Shown: one piece after another, positions 17,060 to 26,308 of the stretch
Numbering within the stretch: position 1 is the first letter of the stretch
Layout of the letters: each line of letters starts with the position of its first letter
Assembly: GCA_026415505.1 (NCBI GenBank)
Contig: JAOAGY010000027.1
Coordinates: 1 to 63,331 of the forward strand
Length of the DNA stretch: 63,331 nucleotides
Direction of reading: 5' to 3'
From: Chlorobiota bacterium
Lineage (GTDB): Bacteria; Bacteroidota; Ignavibacteria; Kapaibacteriales; NICIL-2
The notes under the pieces: model-generated
What the model was told of the DNA's origin: nothing
What the model saw: the letters and a program-made list of their open reading frames with translations, nothing else
Databases searched by the model: none
Program-made: the position numbers and the translations under genes

Positions 17060-19921
17060 ATGCTTTTGCGTTCCCTCGTGTGTGTGGCTCTTGTGTGTGG
17101 CATGCTTGCCCGTGCTGACGATACCGGTACCATCACCGGCAAGATTCGCGAAGCAAAAACCGGTGAACCGCTGCGCGGCGCGACAATCGTCCTCGACGGT
17201 ACGAAAAAAGGCGCGATCAGCGATCCGAAAGGCACCTTCACGATCAAAAACGTCCCGCCGGGGACGCACTCGATCACCGTTCGGTACGTGGGCTACGAAA
17301 CAAAGCGCATCGGCGGCATCGTCGTCCAGCCGGGGAAAGTTGCAAACGTATCGGTCGTGCTCGATCAAGATCGGCAGCTCGTCACGCGCGACGTCGTCGT
17401 CGAGGCGCGTCGCACAAGCGAAACACAAGCCGCACTGCTGGCGCAGCGAAAAAACAGCGCGCAGGTTTCCGACGGTATCAGCATCGAGGAAATCAAGAAA
17501 TTGCCCGACGCCGATGCCGGACAAGCGCTCCGCCGCGTGCCCGGTGTGACGCTGGCATCGGACAAATTCATCGTCGTCCGCGGCACCAGCGATCGCTACA
17601 ACAATGCGATGCTCAACGGCGTGGTGCTGACTTCGACCGAACCTGACAAGAAAGCTTTCACCTACGACCTGTTTCCCAGCGACCTGCTCGAAAGCGCGAC
17701 CATCACGAAAACCTTCACACCCGATCTGCCGGGCAATTTCACCGGCGGCATGGTGCAACTGGCGACGGTAGAGTTTCCCTCGCAGCGCGTGTTGAAGGTC
17801 GGCTTTTCCTCGTCGGTCAACGACAATACTTTTCTGCAAAGCAACCGCTACATCAGCGCCAGCGGGGGGCGATGGGATTGGCTCGGCTTCGACGATGGCA
17901 CACGATCGCGCCTTCCCGACGGCATGCCCGCCGATCGTCGCCAAATGAGTGCACTTTTGAGCGCGGTTCGCAATCCCTACGACACGACCGGCGCACGACA
18001 GCGCTGGACACAGCTTTCGCAAACGTTCAACAACGGCAACTGGAAACCGCAACAACGCACGCTCGCGACGCCGAACAGCTCGCTGTCGCTTGCATATTCC
18101 GATGTTACCTCGCTGTTCGGTAGCGAGCTCGGTATCGTCGCCAGTTTGGTGCATTCGAATTCCTGGAGCATCGCGACGATCGAGCGCAACGGCATCTTGG
18201 CCGACCGTTCGCAGTGGTTCCGCACCGGCGGATACAATCCCTCGCGCACGACCAATCTCGGCGGTATGCTCAATCTTGCTCTCCGCGCCAGCGATTACAG
18301 CACGATCGCACTGCGGACAGTCTATAGCCACACTGCCGACGAAGACGTTGTCGTGCTCAACGGTCAGGACTACGTGCGGATTTTCGACACCAAGCAAATT
18401 TCGATGCAGTACGTCGAAAAGACACTGCTCAACTCGGTTCTTTCCGGCGAGCACACGCTGGCGATGCTCGGCAATGCGGGGTTGGAGTGGAGAATCGGTT
18501 ATTCGCAGTCGAATCGCAACGAGCCGGACTTTCGCCGTTTTCGTTTCGCGCGTCAAACGCCGCTCGACGAATCCTACGTCGAACCGTACACGTCCGACAT
18601 CATCGCATTTACGCCGCTCGGACAAGGCGACGGGGTCCGTGCGGGGCGCTTTTTCTCGACGCTCGACGAGCGTTCTGCCAGCGGCGGCTTCGATCTCAAA
18701 CTTCCGCTCGGCGATCTGACGCTGAAGACCGGTTTCCTGACCGAACATCGCACGCGGCGTTTTACGGCGCGGTCGTTCACCTACGTGCCCGGTCCGGAGT
18801 TCGCGCTCGACTACGAGGTGTTCACGCTGCCGGATTCGGTGCAGTGGGCTGATCCGTCGCGCATATTCCAACCGCAGAATTTCGGTCCGCAGGGTATCGG
18901 CATCTCGGAAGATTCGCGCCTTGCCGACGCCTACGACGCCAGCGAACGGCTCTACGCAGGCTACATCATGGGTGATTGGTCGCTCGATGCGCTGGGATTG
19001 CCGCTGCGCATCATCGGCGGTGTGCGCTACGAGGACAATCGCCAACAGCTCGAAAGCTTCGATTTGAGCGATCGTCCCGTTTCGGTGGACCTCTCGACGC
19101 GCGATCTGCTGCCGGCACTGTCGGTGGTCGTCAAGCTGACCCCGGCGATGAATCTGCGCCTGGCAGGCTCGCAAACACTGGCGCGCCCGTCGCTGAGAGA
19201 GTTCGCGCCGTTTGCCTTCTACGACTTTTCGACCCAATCGCAAGTGATGGGCAATCCGAACTTGACACGCGCGCTGGTGACCAATGCCGATGTGCGGTGG
19301 GAGTGGTTCACTGCGCCGGGTGAAGTGATCTCGGCAGGTGTGTTCTACAAGCGATTCCTCCACGCGATCGAGGAAACCATCTACTTGGAGCAGCAAGAAA
19401 TCGCGCGCACGTTCCGCAATGCCGAAGGTCCGGCGACCAACTACGGCGCCGAAATCGAACTGCGCAAGCGACTCGACGTGCTCGGCTCGTGGGGCGAGAA
19501 CGTGACGCTATCGGTCAACTACGCGCGAATCTTTTCGGAGATCGCCGTCGCGCAAGGGGGGCAGATCGATCGCCGCCCGATGTGGGGGCAGTCGCCCTAC
19601 ACGCTCAACGTCGTCGTGCTGGGAGCGATTCCCGATTGGGATGCAACGATTAGTCTCGGCTACAACGTGTTCGGTCGGCGCATCGTGCTCGTTGGTTTGC
19701 GCAATGCCTACACGTTCCCCGATCCGCACACTTACGAGCTTCCCCGCGATGTGATAGACCTGACGATGACCAAACGATTCGGCGCAATCGAACTGCGCCT
19801 GTCTATCCGCGACCTGCTCAATCAACCGCTGCGGTGGGAGCAGGGCGGTACGATCGTGCAATCGACCATTCGCGGACGTTCCATCGGACTTGGTGTGAGC
19901 TATCGGCTCGACGGTCAGTGA
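17060..19921 (+). CDS. TonB-dependent receptor with carboxypeptidase-regulatory-like N-terminus
   Basis: The receptor is 953 residues from ATG 17060, which begins a clean signal peptide (MLLRSLVCVALVCGMLARA); a GTG at 17027 would add 11 residues. Residues ~25-100 form a CarboxypepD_reg-like domain (GTITGKIREAKTGEPLRGAT, VRYVGYETK). Residues ~125-240 are the plug (KLPDADAGQALRRVPGV, VRGTSDRYNNAMLNGVV, TKTFTPDLPGNFTGG). The rest is a barrel with NLRLAGSQTLARPSLREFAP near the end. Such receptors import large or scarce substrates across the outer membrane using TonB energy. The stop overlaps the next gene's start (TGATG), and that gene encodes a T9SS-exported protein, so the two probably act as a pair. 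The substrate is unknown. Confidence 0.88.
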   Translation: MLLRSLVCVALVCGMLARADDTGTITGKIREAKTGEPLRGATIVLDGTKKGAISDPKGTFTIKNVPPGTHSITVRYVGYETKRIGGIVVQPGKVANVSVVLDQDRQLVTRDVVVEARRTSETQAALLAQRKNSAQVSDGISIEEIKKLPDADAGQALRRVPGVTLASDKFIVVRGTSDRYNNAMLNGVVLTSTEPDKKAFTYDLFPSDLLESATITKTFTPDLPGNFTGGMVQLATVEFPSQRVLKVGFSSSVNDNTFLQSNRYISASGGRWDWLGFDDGTRSRLPDGMPADRRQMSALLSAVRNPYDTTGARQRWTQLSQTFNNGNWKPQQRTLATPNSSLSLAYSDVTSLFGSELGIVASLVHSNSWSIATIERNGILADRSQWFRTGGYNPSRTTNLGGMLNLALRASDYSTIALRTVYSHTADEDVVVLNGQDYVRIFDTKQISMQYVEKTLLNSVLSGEHTLAMLGNAGLEWRIGYSQSNRNEPDFRRFRFARQTPLDESYVEPYTSDIIAFTPLGQGDGVRAGRFFSTLDERSASGGFDLKLPLGDLTLKTGFLTEHRTRRFTARSFTYVPGPEFALDYEVFTLPDSVQWADPSRIFQPQNFGPQGIGISEDSRLADAYDASERLYAGYIMGDWSLDALGLPLRIIGGVRYEDNRQQLESFDLSDRPVSVDLSTRDLLPALSVVVKLTPAMNLRLAGSQTLARPSLREFAPFAFYDFSTQSQVMGNPNLTRALVTNADVRWEWFTAPGEVISAGVFYKRFLHAIEETIYLEQQEIARTFRNAEGPATNYGAEIELRKRLDVLGSWGENVTLSVNYARIFSEIAVAQGGQIDRRPMWGQSPYTLNVVVLGAIPDWDATISLGYNVFGRRIVLVGLRNAYTFPDPHTYELPRDVIDLTMTKRFGAIELRLSIRDLLNQPLRWEQGGTIVQSTIRGRSIGLGVSYRLDGQ

Positions 19922-21972
19922 TGTTTCACCATCTGTTCGGTTTTTCCATGCAGCGTTTGTTGCTTCTTTTGTGTGCAGTTGTGGTTGCATCGGCGACCGC
20001 ACAACAAATCACCGTTCGGCTCAAAAAACCTGCCGGCGGCGAAATCTTCCGTCCGGGTCGGTCGGAAGACCTCGAATGGGATACGACGGCATATCCGGGC
20101 ATTTATCCGACGTGGCGGTTCCAGTTTGCGACGTCGCCGACAGGACCGTGGACTGATTTGCCCGGTGCAACAGCGGTCAAGGATTCGGCAAATCGTCGTG
20201 GGCGCTTTGTGGGTGGCTTTCGCGTTCCGGCAGTGCCGACGACGAACGGGTACGTCCGCATGGTACTCGTCAAGCCCGACGGTACGCTCGATGAAACCGT
20301 CACGAGCCGCAATCAGCAGCCGTTCACGATCGAGCAGCCGCGCGCGATTCAGCCCGATTCGGTTCTGCGGACGCCGATCACCAGCCGCGTGCAGCTTTCG
20401 TCGCGAAAGATTTACGGGCTCGACGGCTACGTGTTCGTCGACGATGGCGGTGTGCTGCTCATCGAACCGGGCACGATTATAGTCGGAGACACAGTCGGGC
20501 AGAATTCGGCGCTCTGTGTCAATCGCGGCGGCAAGATCATCGCCGAAGGGACGCGGCAACATCCGATCATTATGACCTCGTCGGCGCCGCCGGGACAGCG
20601 TGCAGCCGGTGACTGGGGCGGTTTGCTCATCTGCGGTCGCGCACGTACGAATCACCCCGGCGGACAAGCGGCACTCGAAGGCGGTATCGCCGATGCCAAT
20701 CAGGTGCGCGGTTGGTTCGGCGGCAATGACGACAACGATTCGAGCGGTGTCGTTCGGTACGTGCGTATCGAGTTCGCTGGCATTGCAGCAGCACCGAACA
20801 GCGAATTGAACGGATTGACGCTCGGCGGTGTCGGCAGACGAACCGTTATCGAGTACGTCCATGTCAGTTACGCCAACGACGATGCGATCGAGTGGTTCGG
20901 TGGCTGTGTCAATGGTAGATACCTGATCGCGAGTGGCTGTCTCGACGACGATTTCGATACCGACAACGGCTGGAGTGGGAGAGTGCAGTTCGGCGTGGGG
21001 CAGCGTTTTCGATCGCGTGCCGATCAATCTATCTCGCAGGCATTCGAGTCCGACAACGATGCCAACGGCTCGCTGAACCAGCCGTACACGACCGGTGTGT
21101 TCTCGAACATGACGCTCATCGGACCGTTGCAGGACACCTCGTGGACGCCGGGGACAGGTACGACACCGAACACATTCAACTCGCGATTCGGTGCGGCGGC
21201 GCAAATTCGGCGCAATTCGCGCTTGAGCATCGTCAACAGTGTGTTCATCGGCTGGCCGCGCGGTGTCGAAATCGCCGGTAGCAACACGATGGCAGCCGCA
21301 GCACAGGATTCGCTGTTGATCCGGAACAACACATTCTACGGCATCAAGGGCACATGGCTCAACTTCGCTGGCGGCTCGCCGCCGCAAGGGATGGCGACTT
21401 CGTGGATCGAGCAGCCACAGTTCGCCAACGTTCTCGACAAAAGCTCTCCGGCACTGGCGATGCTGATGAATCCGTTCGCAACGGACGAAAGTTTCGATCC
21501 AAGGCCGATGGCAAGTTCGCCGCTGGCGAGCCAACCGACGAGTTATACCAGCACGCGGGTCGTTGACTTGAGTTGGTTCACCCAAGTCAGCTATCGCGGA
21601 GCGTTCGCGCCGTACCCGGTCGAGCGGTGGGATTTGCCGTGGGCGGAATACGATCCGGTCAACGCCGATTACAGCGTGACGTCGGTCGAATCCGGCGACG
21701 ATGGGTTACGACTCGGCGTGGACGTGTTGCCCAATCCTGTCGCCGAGGTGGCGACCGTTCGCTACACGCTCCCGACCGACGACCGGGTCACGCTCAGCCT
21801 GACCGATGCCAGCGGACGGGAAGTGGTGCGGTACTTGACGGCGTATCCGCAGCATGCGAGCATTTACGAGGTGCCGCTGTCTGCCGAGTGGCTCGCCAGT
21901 GGAACGTACTTTGCCCGCCTAGTGGCCGAACGCAACGGTGTCGTGACGGTGCCGGTCGTTGTCGTGCGCTGA
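19921..21972 (+). CDS. T9SS-exported beta-helix-like protein paired with the TonB receptor
   Basis: This 683-residue protein has a signal peptide ending SATAQQ. The ATG at 19921 overlaps the receptor's stop by one base. Residues ~150-450 match a widespread family of secreted proteins found beside TonB receptors: DGYVFVDDGGVLLIEPGT, GDWGGLLICG, WFGGNDDNDSSGVVRYVRIE, NSELNGLTLGGVG, NDDAIEWFGG and CLDDDFDTDNGW. Many short Asn/Gly turns suggest a parallel beta-helix. The final ~75 residues are a T9SS type A sorting domain (VDVLPNPVAEVATVRYTL, TDASGREVVRYL, LASGTYFARLV). Co-translation with the receptor suggests that it binds or processes the receptor's substrate; this is inference. Confidence 0.8.
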   Translation: MFHHLFGFSMQRLLLLLCAVVVASATAQQITVRLKKPAGGEIFRPGRSEDLEWDTTAYPGIYPTWRFQFATSPTGPWTDLPGATAVKDSANRRGRFVGGFRVPAVPTTNGYVRMVLVKPDGTLDETVTSRNQQPFTIEQPRAIQPDSVLRTPITSRVQLSSRKIYGLDGYVFVDDGGVLLIEPGTIIVGDTVGQNSALCVNRGGKIIAEGTRQHPIIMTSSAPPGQRAAGDWGGLLICGRARTNHPGGQAALEGGIADANQVRGWFGGNDDNDSSGVVRYVRIEFAGIAAAPNSELNGLTLGGVGRRTVIEYVHVSYANDDAIEWFGGCVNGRYLIASGCLDDDFDTDNGWSGRVQFGVGQRFRSRADQSISQAFESDNDANGSLNQPYTTGVFSNMTLIGPLQDTSWTPGTGTTPNTFNSRFGAAAQIRRNSRLSIVNSVFIGWPRGVEIAGSNTMAAAAQDSLLIRNNTFYGIKGTWLNFAGGSPPQGMATSWIEQPQFANVLDKSSPALAMLMNPFATDESFDPRPMASSPLASQPTSYTSTRVVDLSWFTQVSYRGAFAPYPVERWDLPWAEYDPVNADYSVTSVESGDDGLRLGVDVLPNPVAEVATVRYTLPTDDRVTLSLTDASGREVVRYLTAYPQHASIYEVPLSAEWLASGTYFARLVAERNGVVTVPVVVVR

Positions 21973-21985
21973 CGGACTTTGACGC

Positions 21986-22045
21986 TCTCCGCCGAGCGGA
22001 GAACCACACACACAGCAGGGCGCCTTACGGGGCGCCTTGTTTTTT
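21986..22045 (+). terminator. Intrinsic terminator after the TonB receptor operon
   Basis: Two hairpins follow the stop. The first pairs 21986-21992 with 21996-22002 (7 bp). The second has an 8-base stem, AGGGCGCC (22017-22024) with GGCGCCTT (22031-22038), a 6-base loop and six T residues at 22040-22045. The second is a textbook rho-independent terminator. Confidence 0.85.
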
Positions 22046-22154
22046 CGAGTATTGTCGCCGATGCCGAGCGATGCACTGAAACCGAACGACCATCGTTAGT
22101 GTTCTTGCGTAGCAACTCGAATTGCAAGTGTCCAAAAATGTTGTCGAGGCGACC

Positions 22155-25121
22155 GTGAAACGGGCAATCATTTTCCTTGTGGCGTCGGTACTCGCGGCGA
22201 GTGCTGACGAACTGCCCGATAGCAGGGGCAAAGACTTCTGGTTTTGTTTCATGCCGAACTTCCATAGCAACGGCTATGAGAATTGGTCGCAGAATCCCCA
22301 AGACTCTCTCTTTGTGTACATCGCCGCAGAGAAGCCTACGACGATCACGCTGAACTACACGCCGCACGATGGTCGTCCGCCGCAGGAGATCCGCGCCAGA
22401 ATCGACAACTCCGCCCAAATGTTGACGATCAAAATGGGGTACTACGGCGTCGAACTCAAGGGTATCACTGCCGGAGGATGGTACTATAGCCAAGCCGAGC
22501 GTCACACCCAGCGTCCGGTGCCGTATTCACTGCACCTGACGAGCGATGAAGATGTGACCGTCTATGCCCTCAATCATGCCGACAAAACCAGCGATGCGTT
22601 CTTGGTTCTCCCGACCGATGCGCTCGGCAAAGATTACTACGTGATGAGTTACAACACCGATGTGTACGGTCAGTACAGAGATGGAGCCAGTACGCCCTCG
22701 CAATTTGCAATTGTTGCTACTGAAGATTCGACGATTGTCGAGCTCGTCACACTGAAAGCGCCGACGACCGATGGAGGTTCCGCACGTGTGATGCTTCGTC
22801 GAGGAGAAGTGTATCTCGTCCAAAGTTCGGTAACGAGCGATGCGTATGATTTGACCGGCTCGCGCATCAAGTCGAATCGCCCGATAGCCGTGTTCGGCGG
22901 TCATCAGCGCGTCCGCGTCCCTTTGCAGAACAGAGAAAACACTGCTTCGCGCGACTGCTTGATCGAGCAATTGCCGCCGATCAACACGTGGGGACGCGCG
23001 GCGTTGTTGGTGGGGTATCCGAATCCGCCGGACGAGCTGTACTTGGGGAGCGATCGCTATCGAATACTGGCGGCACGCGACAGCACGGTGATTTACCTCG
23101 ATAGCGTTCCTCTGGTGACGCTCGATGCCGGAGAATTCTACGAAGGAGACATCAGTAACACACCGCACGTTGTGTACTCAAATCGCCCGATTCTTGTGGC
23201 GCAGTTTCGTCATACATCGAGTCCTGTCGCGATGCCCTCCAACAGTCTCTTTTTGGGCGATCCGTTCATGATGGTCGTACCGCCGACCGAACAGTTCATG
23301 AGTAGCTACCGGTTCATTTGTCCGCTCGCCTACGAAGATTCTGCCGTTAGCTCACGCCGAACTGTACCGGTGGAAGTGTACAAGCTACACTATGTCACGA
23401 TCGTCGCACCAGACACGGCACTCGGTAGCGTGAGGCTCGATGGTGTCCTGCTACCTGTAACGTCATTCTCGCCGATTCCAAAAAGTCGCTATTACTACAC
23501 CTGGCAACGACTGGGCGCGGGCGTTCACAGTGTCAGTGCCGATGCCCCGATCGGCATCTACGTTTTCGGATACGGTTATGCTGATTCGTATGGTTATGTC
23601 GGCGGCATGAGTTATCGGCGTTACGATTTCGATCCGCCGGTGATTTCTTCGCTGCCACCGTGTCCGCCATATCGCTTGGTTGTCTATGACACGTTGCCGG
23701 GGGACAGCCGCGTGGATGTCGTAGCGATTGTTTCTGATTCGACTCGCAATATTTCATGGCGAATTCTTCGGCAATCGCTTCTGCCGCAGGATTCGGTCGT
23801 GGTGGAAATCCAACTGAACGATCCATACGAGGACGGCTACGTGACCGTGAGGGCACAGGACGCCGAACAATTTGTCACGCAAAAGCGAGTGGATGTGCCG
23901 GGAATGACGCTCCGTGTCGTAGGTCAGAACGGCTCGATCGGGCGTCCGCCGCAAGCATTCGTCTATCGTAACGCAACGGCGCGGAGTTCGTGCTTCCCGG
24001 TACCAATCGTCAACACGGGTGCTTTCCCACAAACAGTGCGCCGTGCCGAGTGTAGTGTCGGTACGATCAGTGGTAGTCCGTTACCGGCAGTCCTCGGCAA
24101 AGGCGATACGATCGTGCTGCGTGTTTGCTATCGCTCGACGACGACAGCGACAATCACCGACACACTATGGCTTGTAACGCCGTGTCAGCGTGTAGCGGCA
24201 GCGGTATTCACTGTCGAATTCATCGTAGATTCCTTGCCACCGTCGGTGCAACAGCTCGATGGAGATTGCCCGCCGCTGCGAACACTCACGCTCAGTGAAA
24301 CGGGGTATAGCCAGTCGGGTATCGCTTCCGTTACAGTCGTTGATTCGTTCAACGTGGACATTCGCATGCTCGCCCCACGGGAGCAGGCGAACTCCGCTGA
24401 AACACAGCAGCTGACGATTGCCCATCGAGACTGGCGACTCGATGGGTGGTATCGTCTCGACGCTGCCGATTCATCCGGTAATCATCGCACGATAGAAGGC
24501 AGCTTCGAAGGACATACGGTGATGATCGCCGATCGTGATTCGCTCGATCCACGCCAGCAATTCGAGGGAAAGAACAATCGCTTCGTCTGCGATACGATCG
24601 AGCTGTACAACTTCGGTCTGTATCCGAAACGGTTCGAACGCCTCGTGGCGCGTGGTATCGAGTTTTCGGTGCCACCGTCGTGGATACCATTGATCATCGC
24701 TCCTGGCGAGCGCGTTCGAGTGCCGATTTGTGCTCAGCTACCGCCGTACGATTCACGCCACGACAATGTCTATCGAGATACCGTCGAACTGGTCGTCGGG
24801 TGTTACGTGCGGCGAATGCCTGTGACGATTACTGTGCTGCCAGAGCAGTACGATGCGAGCAGTTCGTGTGGTGTCACAATCCGCGCCGGTAGCACCGATC
24901 AGTTGCCCCTGCAGCGCGACGGCGCGATGTTCCGAGTAGAAACACCGTCGCCAGCGACTGCGGAGCTGTACGATGTCAGTGGTCGGTGTTTGTTGCGGCT
25001 ACCTGCTACTGGAAGTGCCGTCGTAGTCGATATGGCGAGCATTCCGACTGGTGCGTACTGGCTGATTCTGCGTACCACGACAGCAGTGTACAGCTATCCT
25101 GTCCTCTGGCTCGGTCAGTAA
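22155..25121 (+). CDS. IgGFc-binding-like secreted protein with T9SS-type tail
   Basis: The product is 988 residues from GTG 22155, chosen because VKRAIIFLVASVLAASADE is a direct signal peptide; a TTG at 22122 would add 11 residues in front of it. Residues ~25-470 resemble the IgGFc-binding N-terminal domain (SRGKDFWFCFMPNF, VYALNHADKTSDAFLVLP, FAIVATEDSTIVEL, RPIAVFGGHQRV, IEQLPPINTWGRA). A beta-rich region follows with paired Cys residues. The last ~65 residues look like a sorting domain (TAELYDVSGRCLLRLP, IPTGAYWLILRTT). It is a paralogue of the barrel-fused protein at 2266-4686. A terminator lies upstream, so it has its own promoter. Ligand unknown; adhesion is a guess. Confidence 0.75.
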   Translation: MKRAIIFLVASVLAASADELPDSRGKDFWFCFMPNFHSNGYENWSQNPQDSLFVYIAAEKPTTITLNYTPHDGRPPQEIRARIDNSAQMLTIKMGYYGVELKGITAGGWYYSQAERHTQRPVPYSLHLTSDEDVTVYALNHADKTSDAFLVLPTDALGKDYYVMSYNTDVYGQYRDGASTPSQFAIVATEDSTIVELVTLKAPTTDGGSARVMLRRGEVYLVQSSVTSDAYDLTGSRIKSNRPIAVFGGHQRVRVPLQNRENTASRDCLIEQLPPINTWGRAALLVGYPNPPDELYLGSDRYRILAARDSTVIYLDSVPLVTLDAGEFYEGDISNTPHVVYSNRPILVAQFRHTSSPVAMPSNSLFLGDPFMMVVPPTEQFMSSYRFICPLAYEDSAVSSRRTVPVEVYKLHYVTIVAPDTALGSVRLDGVLLPVTSFSPIPKSRYYYTWQRLGAGVHSVSADAPIGIYVFGYGYADSYGYVGGMSYRRYDFDPPVISSLPPCPPYRLVVYDTLPGDSRVDVVAIVSDSTRNISWRILRQSLLPQDSVVVEIQLNDPYEDGYVTVRAQDAEQFVTQKRVDVPGMTLRVVGQNGSIGRPPQAFVYRNATARSSCFPVPIVNTGAFPQTVRRAECSVGTISGSPLPAVLGKGDTIVLRVCYRSTTTATITDTLWLVTPCQRVAAAVFTVEFIVDSLPPSVQQLDGDCPPLRTLTLSETGYSQSGIASVTVVDSFNVDIRMLAPREQANSAETQQLTIAHRDWRLDGWYRLDAADSSGNHRTIEGSFEGHTVMIADRDSLDPRQQFEGKNNRFVCDTIELYNFGLYPKRFERLVARGIEFSVPPSWIPLIIAPGERVRVPICAQLPPYDSRHDNVYRDTVELVVGCYVRRMPVTITVLPEQYDASSSCGVTIRAGSTDQLPLQRDGAMFRVETPSPATAELYDVSGRCLLRLPATGSAVVVDMASIPTGAYWLILRTTTAVYSYPVLWLGQ

Positions 25122-25154
25122 TTTCGCATACGTTGAACATCGGTGCCGATCGCC

Positions 25155-25820
25155 ATGCAATTGTTTGTTGATTCTGCCAATCTCGATGAGATTCGGCATG
25201 CCGCACAGCTCGGTATCATCACGGGTGTGACGACCAATCCGAGCTTGCTCGCCAAAGAAGACCCCTCGCAGCCTGTCGAACGAATCATCTCCACGATTCA
25301 TGAGATCGTCGGCGGTCATATTTCCGTCGAGGTTGTTTCGACCGATACCGACGGGATGATTCGCGAGGCAGAGGAGATTCTTTCGTGGTTACCGGAGGCG
25401 ACGATCAAAATCCCGATGATTCCCGCAGGGCTTGCTGCTGTGCATCAACTGAGCCGCCGAGATATTCCGACCAACGTCACGCTGGTTTTCTCGCCGACAC
25501 AAGCCTTAGCGGCAGCGAATGCAGGCGCTTCGTATGTGAGCGTTTTTTTGGGTCGGCTCGACGATATCGGACACGATGGTATCGGCGTGTTGCGGGACGT
25601 CGCCGAAATCTGGGATATTCATCGGTTCGAAGCGGAGATCATTGCTGCATCGGTTCGCCACCCGATGCACATCGTCGAAGCCGCCAAAGCCGGAGCGCAC
25701 ATCGCGACAGTGCCGTACAAGGTACTCATGCAATCGCTCAAGCATCCGCTCACCGATGCGGGGCTGGATGCGTTTCTCCGTGATGCTGCCAAGCGGCAAC
25801 AGCGTTCCGTCGCCGTATGA
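25155..25820 (+). CDS. tal: Transaldolase / fructose-6-phosphate aldolase family
   Basis: The protein has 221 residues, the length of the short single-domain transaldolases that transfer a dihydroxyacetone unit in the pentose phosphate pathway. Landmarks are MQLFVDSANLDEIR, GVTTNPSLLAKE, the Schiff-base lysine in ATIKIPMIP, NVTLVFSPTQALAAANAGA, SVFLGRLDDIG and GAHIATVPYKVL. ATG 25155 is used rather than the in-frame GTG at 25143 because the family begins MQLF or MKFF. Whether it acts as transaldolase or as fructose-6-phosphate aldolase cannot be told from motifs seen here. Its stop overlaps the next start (ATGA). Confidence 0.93.
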   Translation: MQLFVDSANLDEIRHAAQLGIITGVTTNPSLLAKEDPSQPVERIISTIHEIVGGHISVEVVSTDTDGMIREAEEILSWLPEATIKIPMIPAGLAAVHQLSRRDIPTNVTLVFSPTQALAAANAGASYVSVFLGRLDDIGHDGIGVLRDVAEIWDIHRFEAEIIAASVRHPMHIVEAAKAGAHIATVPYKVLMQSLKHPLTDAGLDAFLRDAAKRQQRSVAV

Positions 25821-26308
25821 TCGTTGCGTGGTTGGTGGCGCTCAGCACTGCAGCGGTAGCACTCGGCGCCGATGTCGCCGTCGAATTTTCGATGGAGGAC
25901 CAATATGGTGTGCAGCGCTCATCCGGTCAGCTACGGGGTAGGTCGTATGTTCTCGTCATTGCTGACCGCGACGGCGCCGAACACTCGGTGCGGTGGGGAG
26001 AGTATCTCTACCGTGCACTCGGAAACGACGTTGCCATCATCGGCTGTGCCAATCTCGACGGCGTGCCGTGGTTCCTTCGCTGGCTGGTGCGCGGAAAATT
26101 CCGCGAGCGTGTCACAGCGATCCCCGTCTTGCTCGATTGGAACGGCGAACTTTTTCGAGCGTATTCGTGCACCGAGAAAGTTCCGACTCTCGTCGCAGTC
26201 AACAAGAGTGGGGAAGTCGCCCTTCGGTTCAGTGGTGTTCCGGACGCCGAATCGCTGCGCAGTGTCGTTCTGCAGCTTCGACAACGACTCGGTCTCGACC
26301 GACAATGA
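25817..26308 (+). CDS. Secreted thioredoxin-fold protein without CxxC
   Basis: The protein has 163 residues with an N-terminal hydrophobic signal (MIVAWLVALSTAAVALGAD). The rest has a thioredoxin-like pattern: SYVLVIADRDG, VAIIGCANLDGVPWF, VTAIPVLLDWNGEL, VPTLVAVNKSGEVALRFSG (a cis-Pro-like VPT) and a C-terminal helix. It recalls YtfJ-like or redoxin-like periplasmic proteins. No CxxC is present; isolated Cys residues lie in GCANLD and YSCTEKVP. A thiol-redox role is therefore uncertain. It is coupled by ATGA overlaps to transaldolase upstream and RNase H downstream. Confidence 0.55.
   Translation: MIVAWLVALSTAAVALGADVAVEFSMEDQYGVQRSSGQLRGRSYVLVIADRDGAEHSVRWGEYLYRALGNDVAIIGCANLDGVPWFLRWLVRGKFRERVTAIPVLLDWNGELFRAYSCTEKVPTLVAVNKSGEVALRFSGVPDAESLRSVVLQLRQRLGLDRQ

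Noticed and set aside
17036-19396. Minus-strand open frame of 786 codons opposite the TonB receptor
   Set aside because: Pure antisense shadow; the plus strand encodes an unmistakable plug and barrel.
21973-22154. tRNA or other structured RNA between the two T9SS genes
   Set aside because: Only two terminator-type hairpins are visible. No tRNA cloverleaf was recognised here or in any other gap.
2266-25121. Core T9SS machinery (PorK/L/M/N, SprA, PorU, PorV, PorP)
   Set aside because: The barrel proteins here lack recognisable signatures of these families, and the giant does not resemble SprA. Only cargo is supported in this window.
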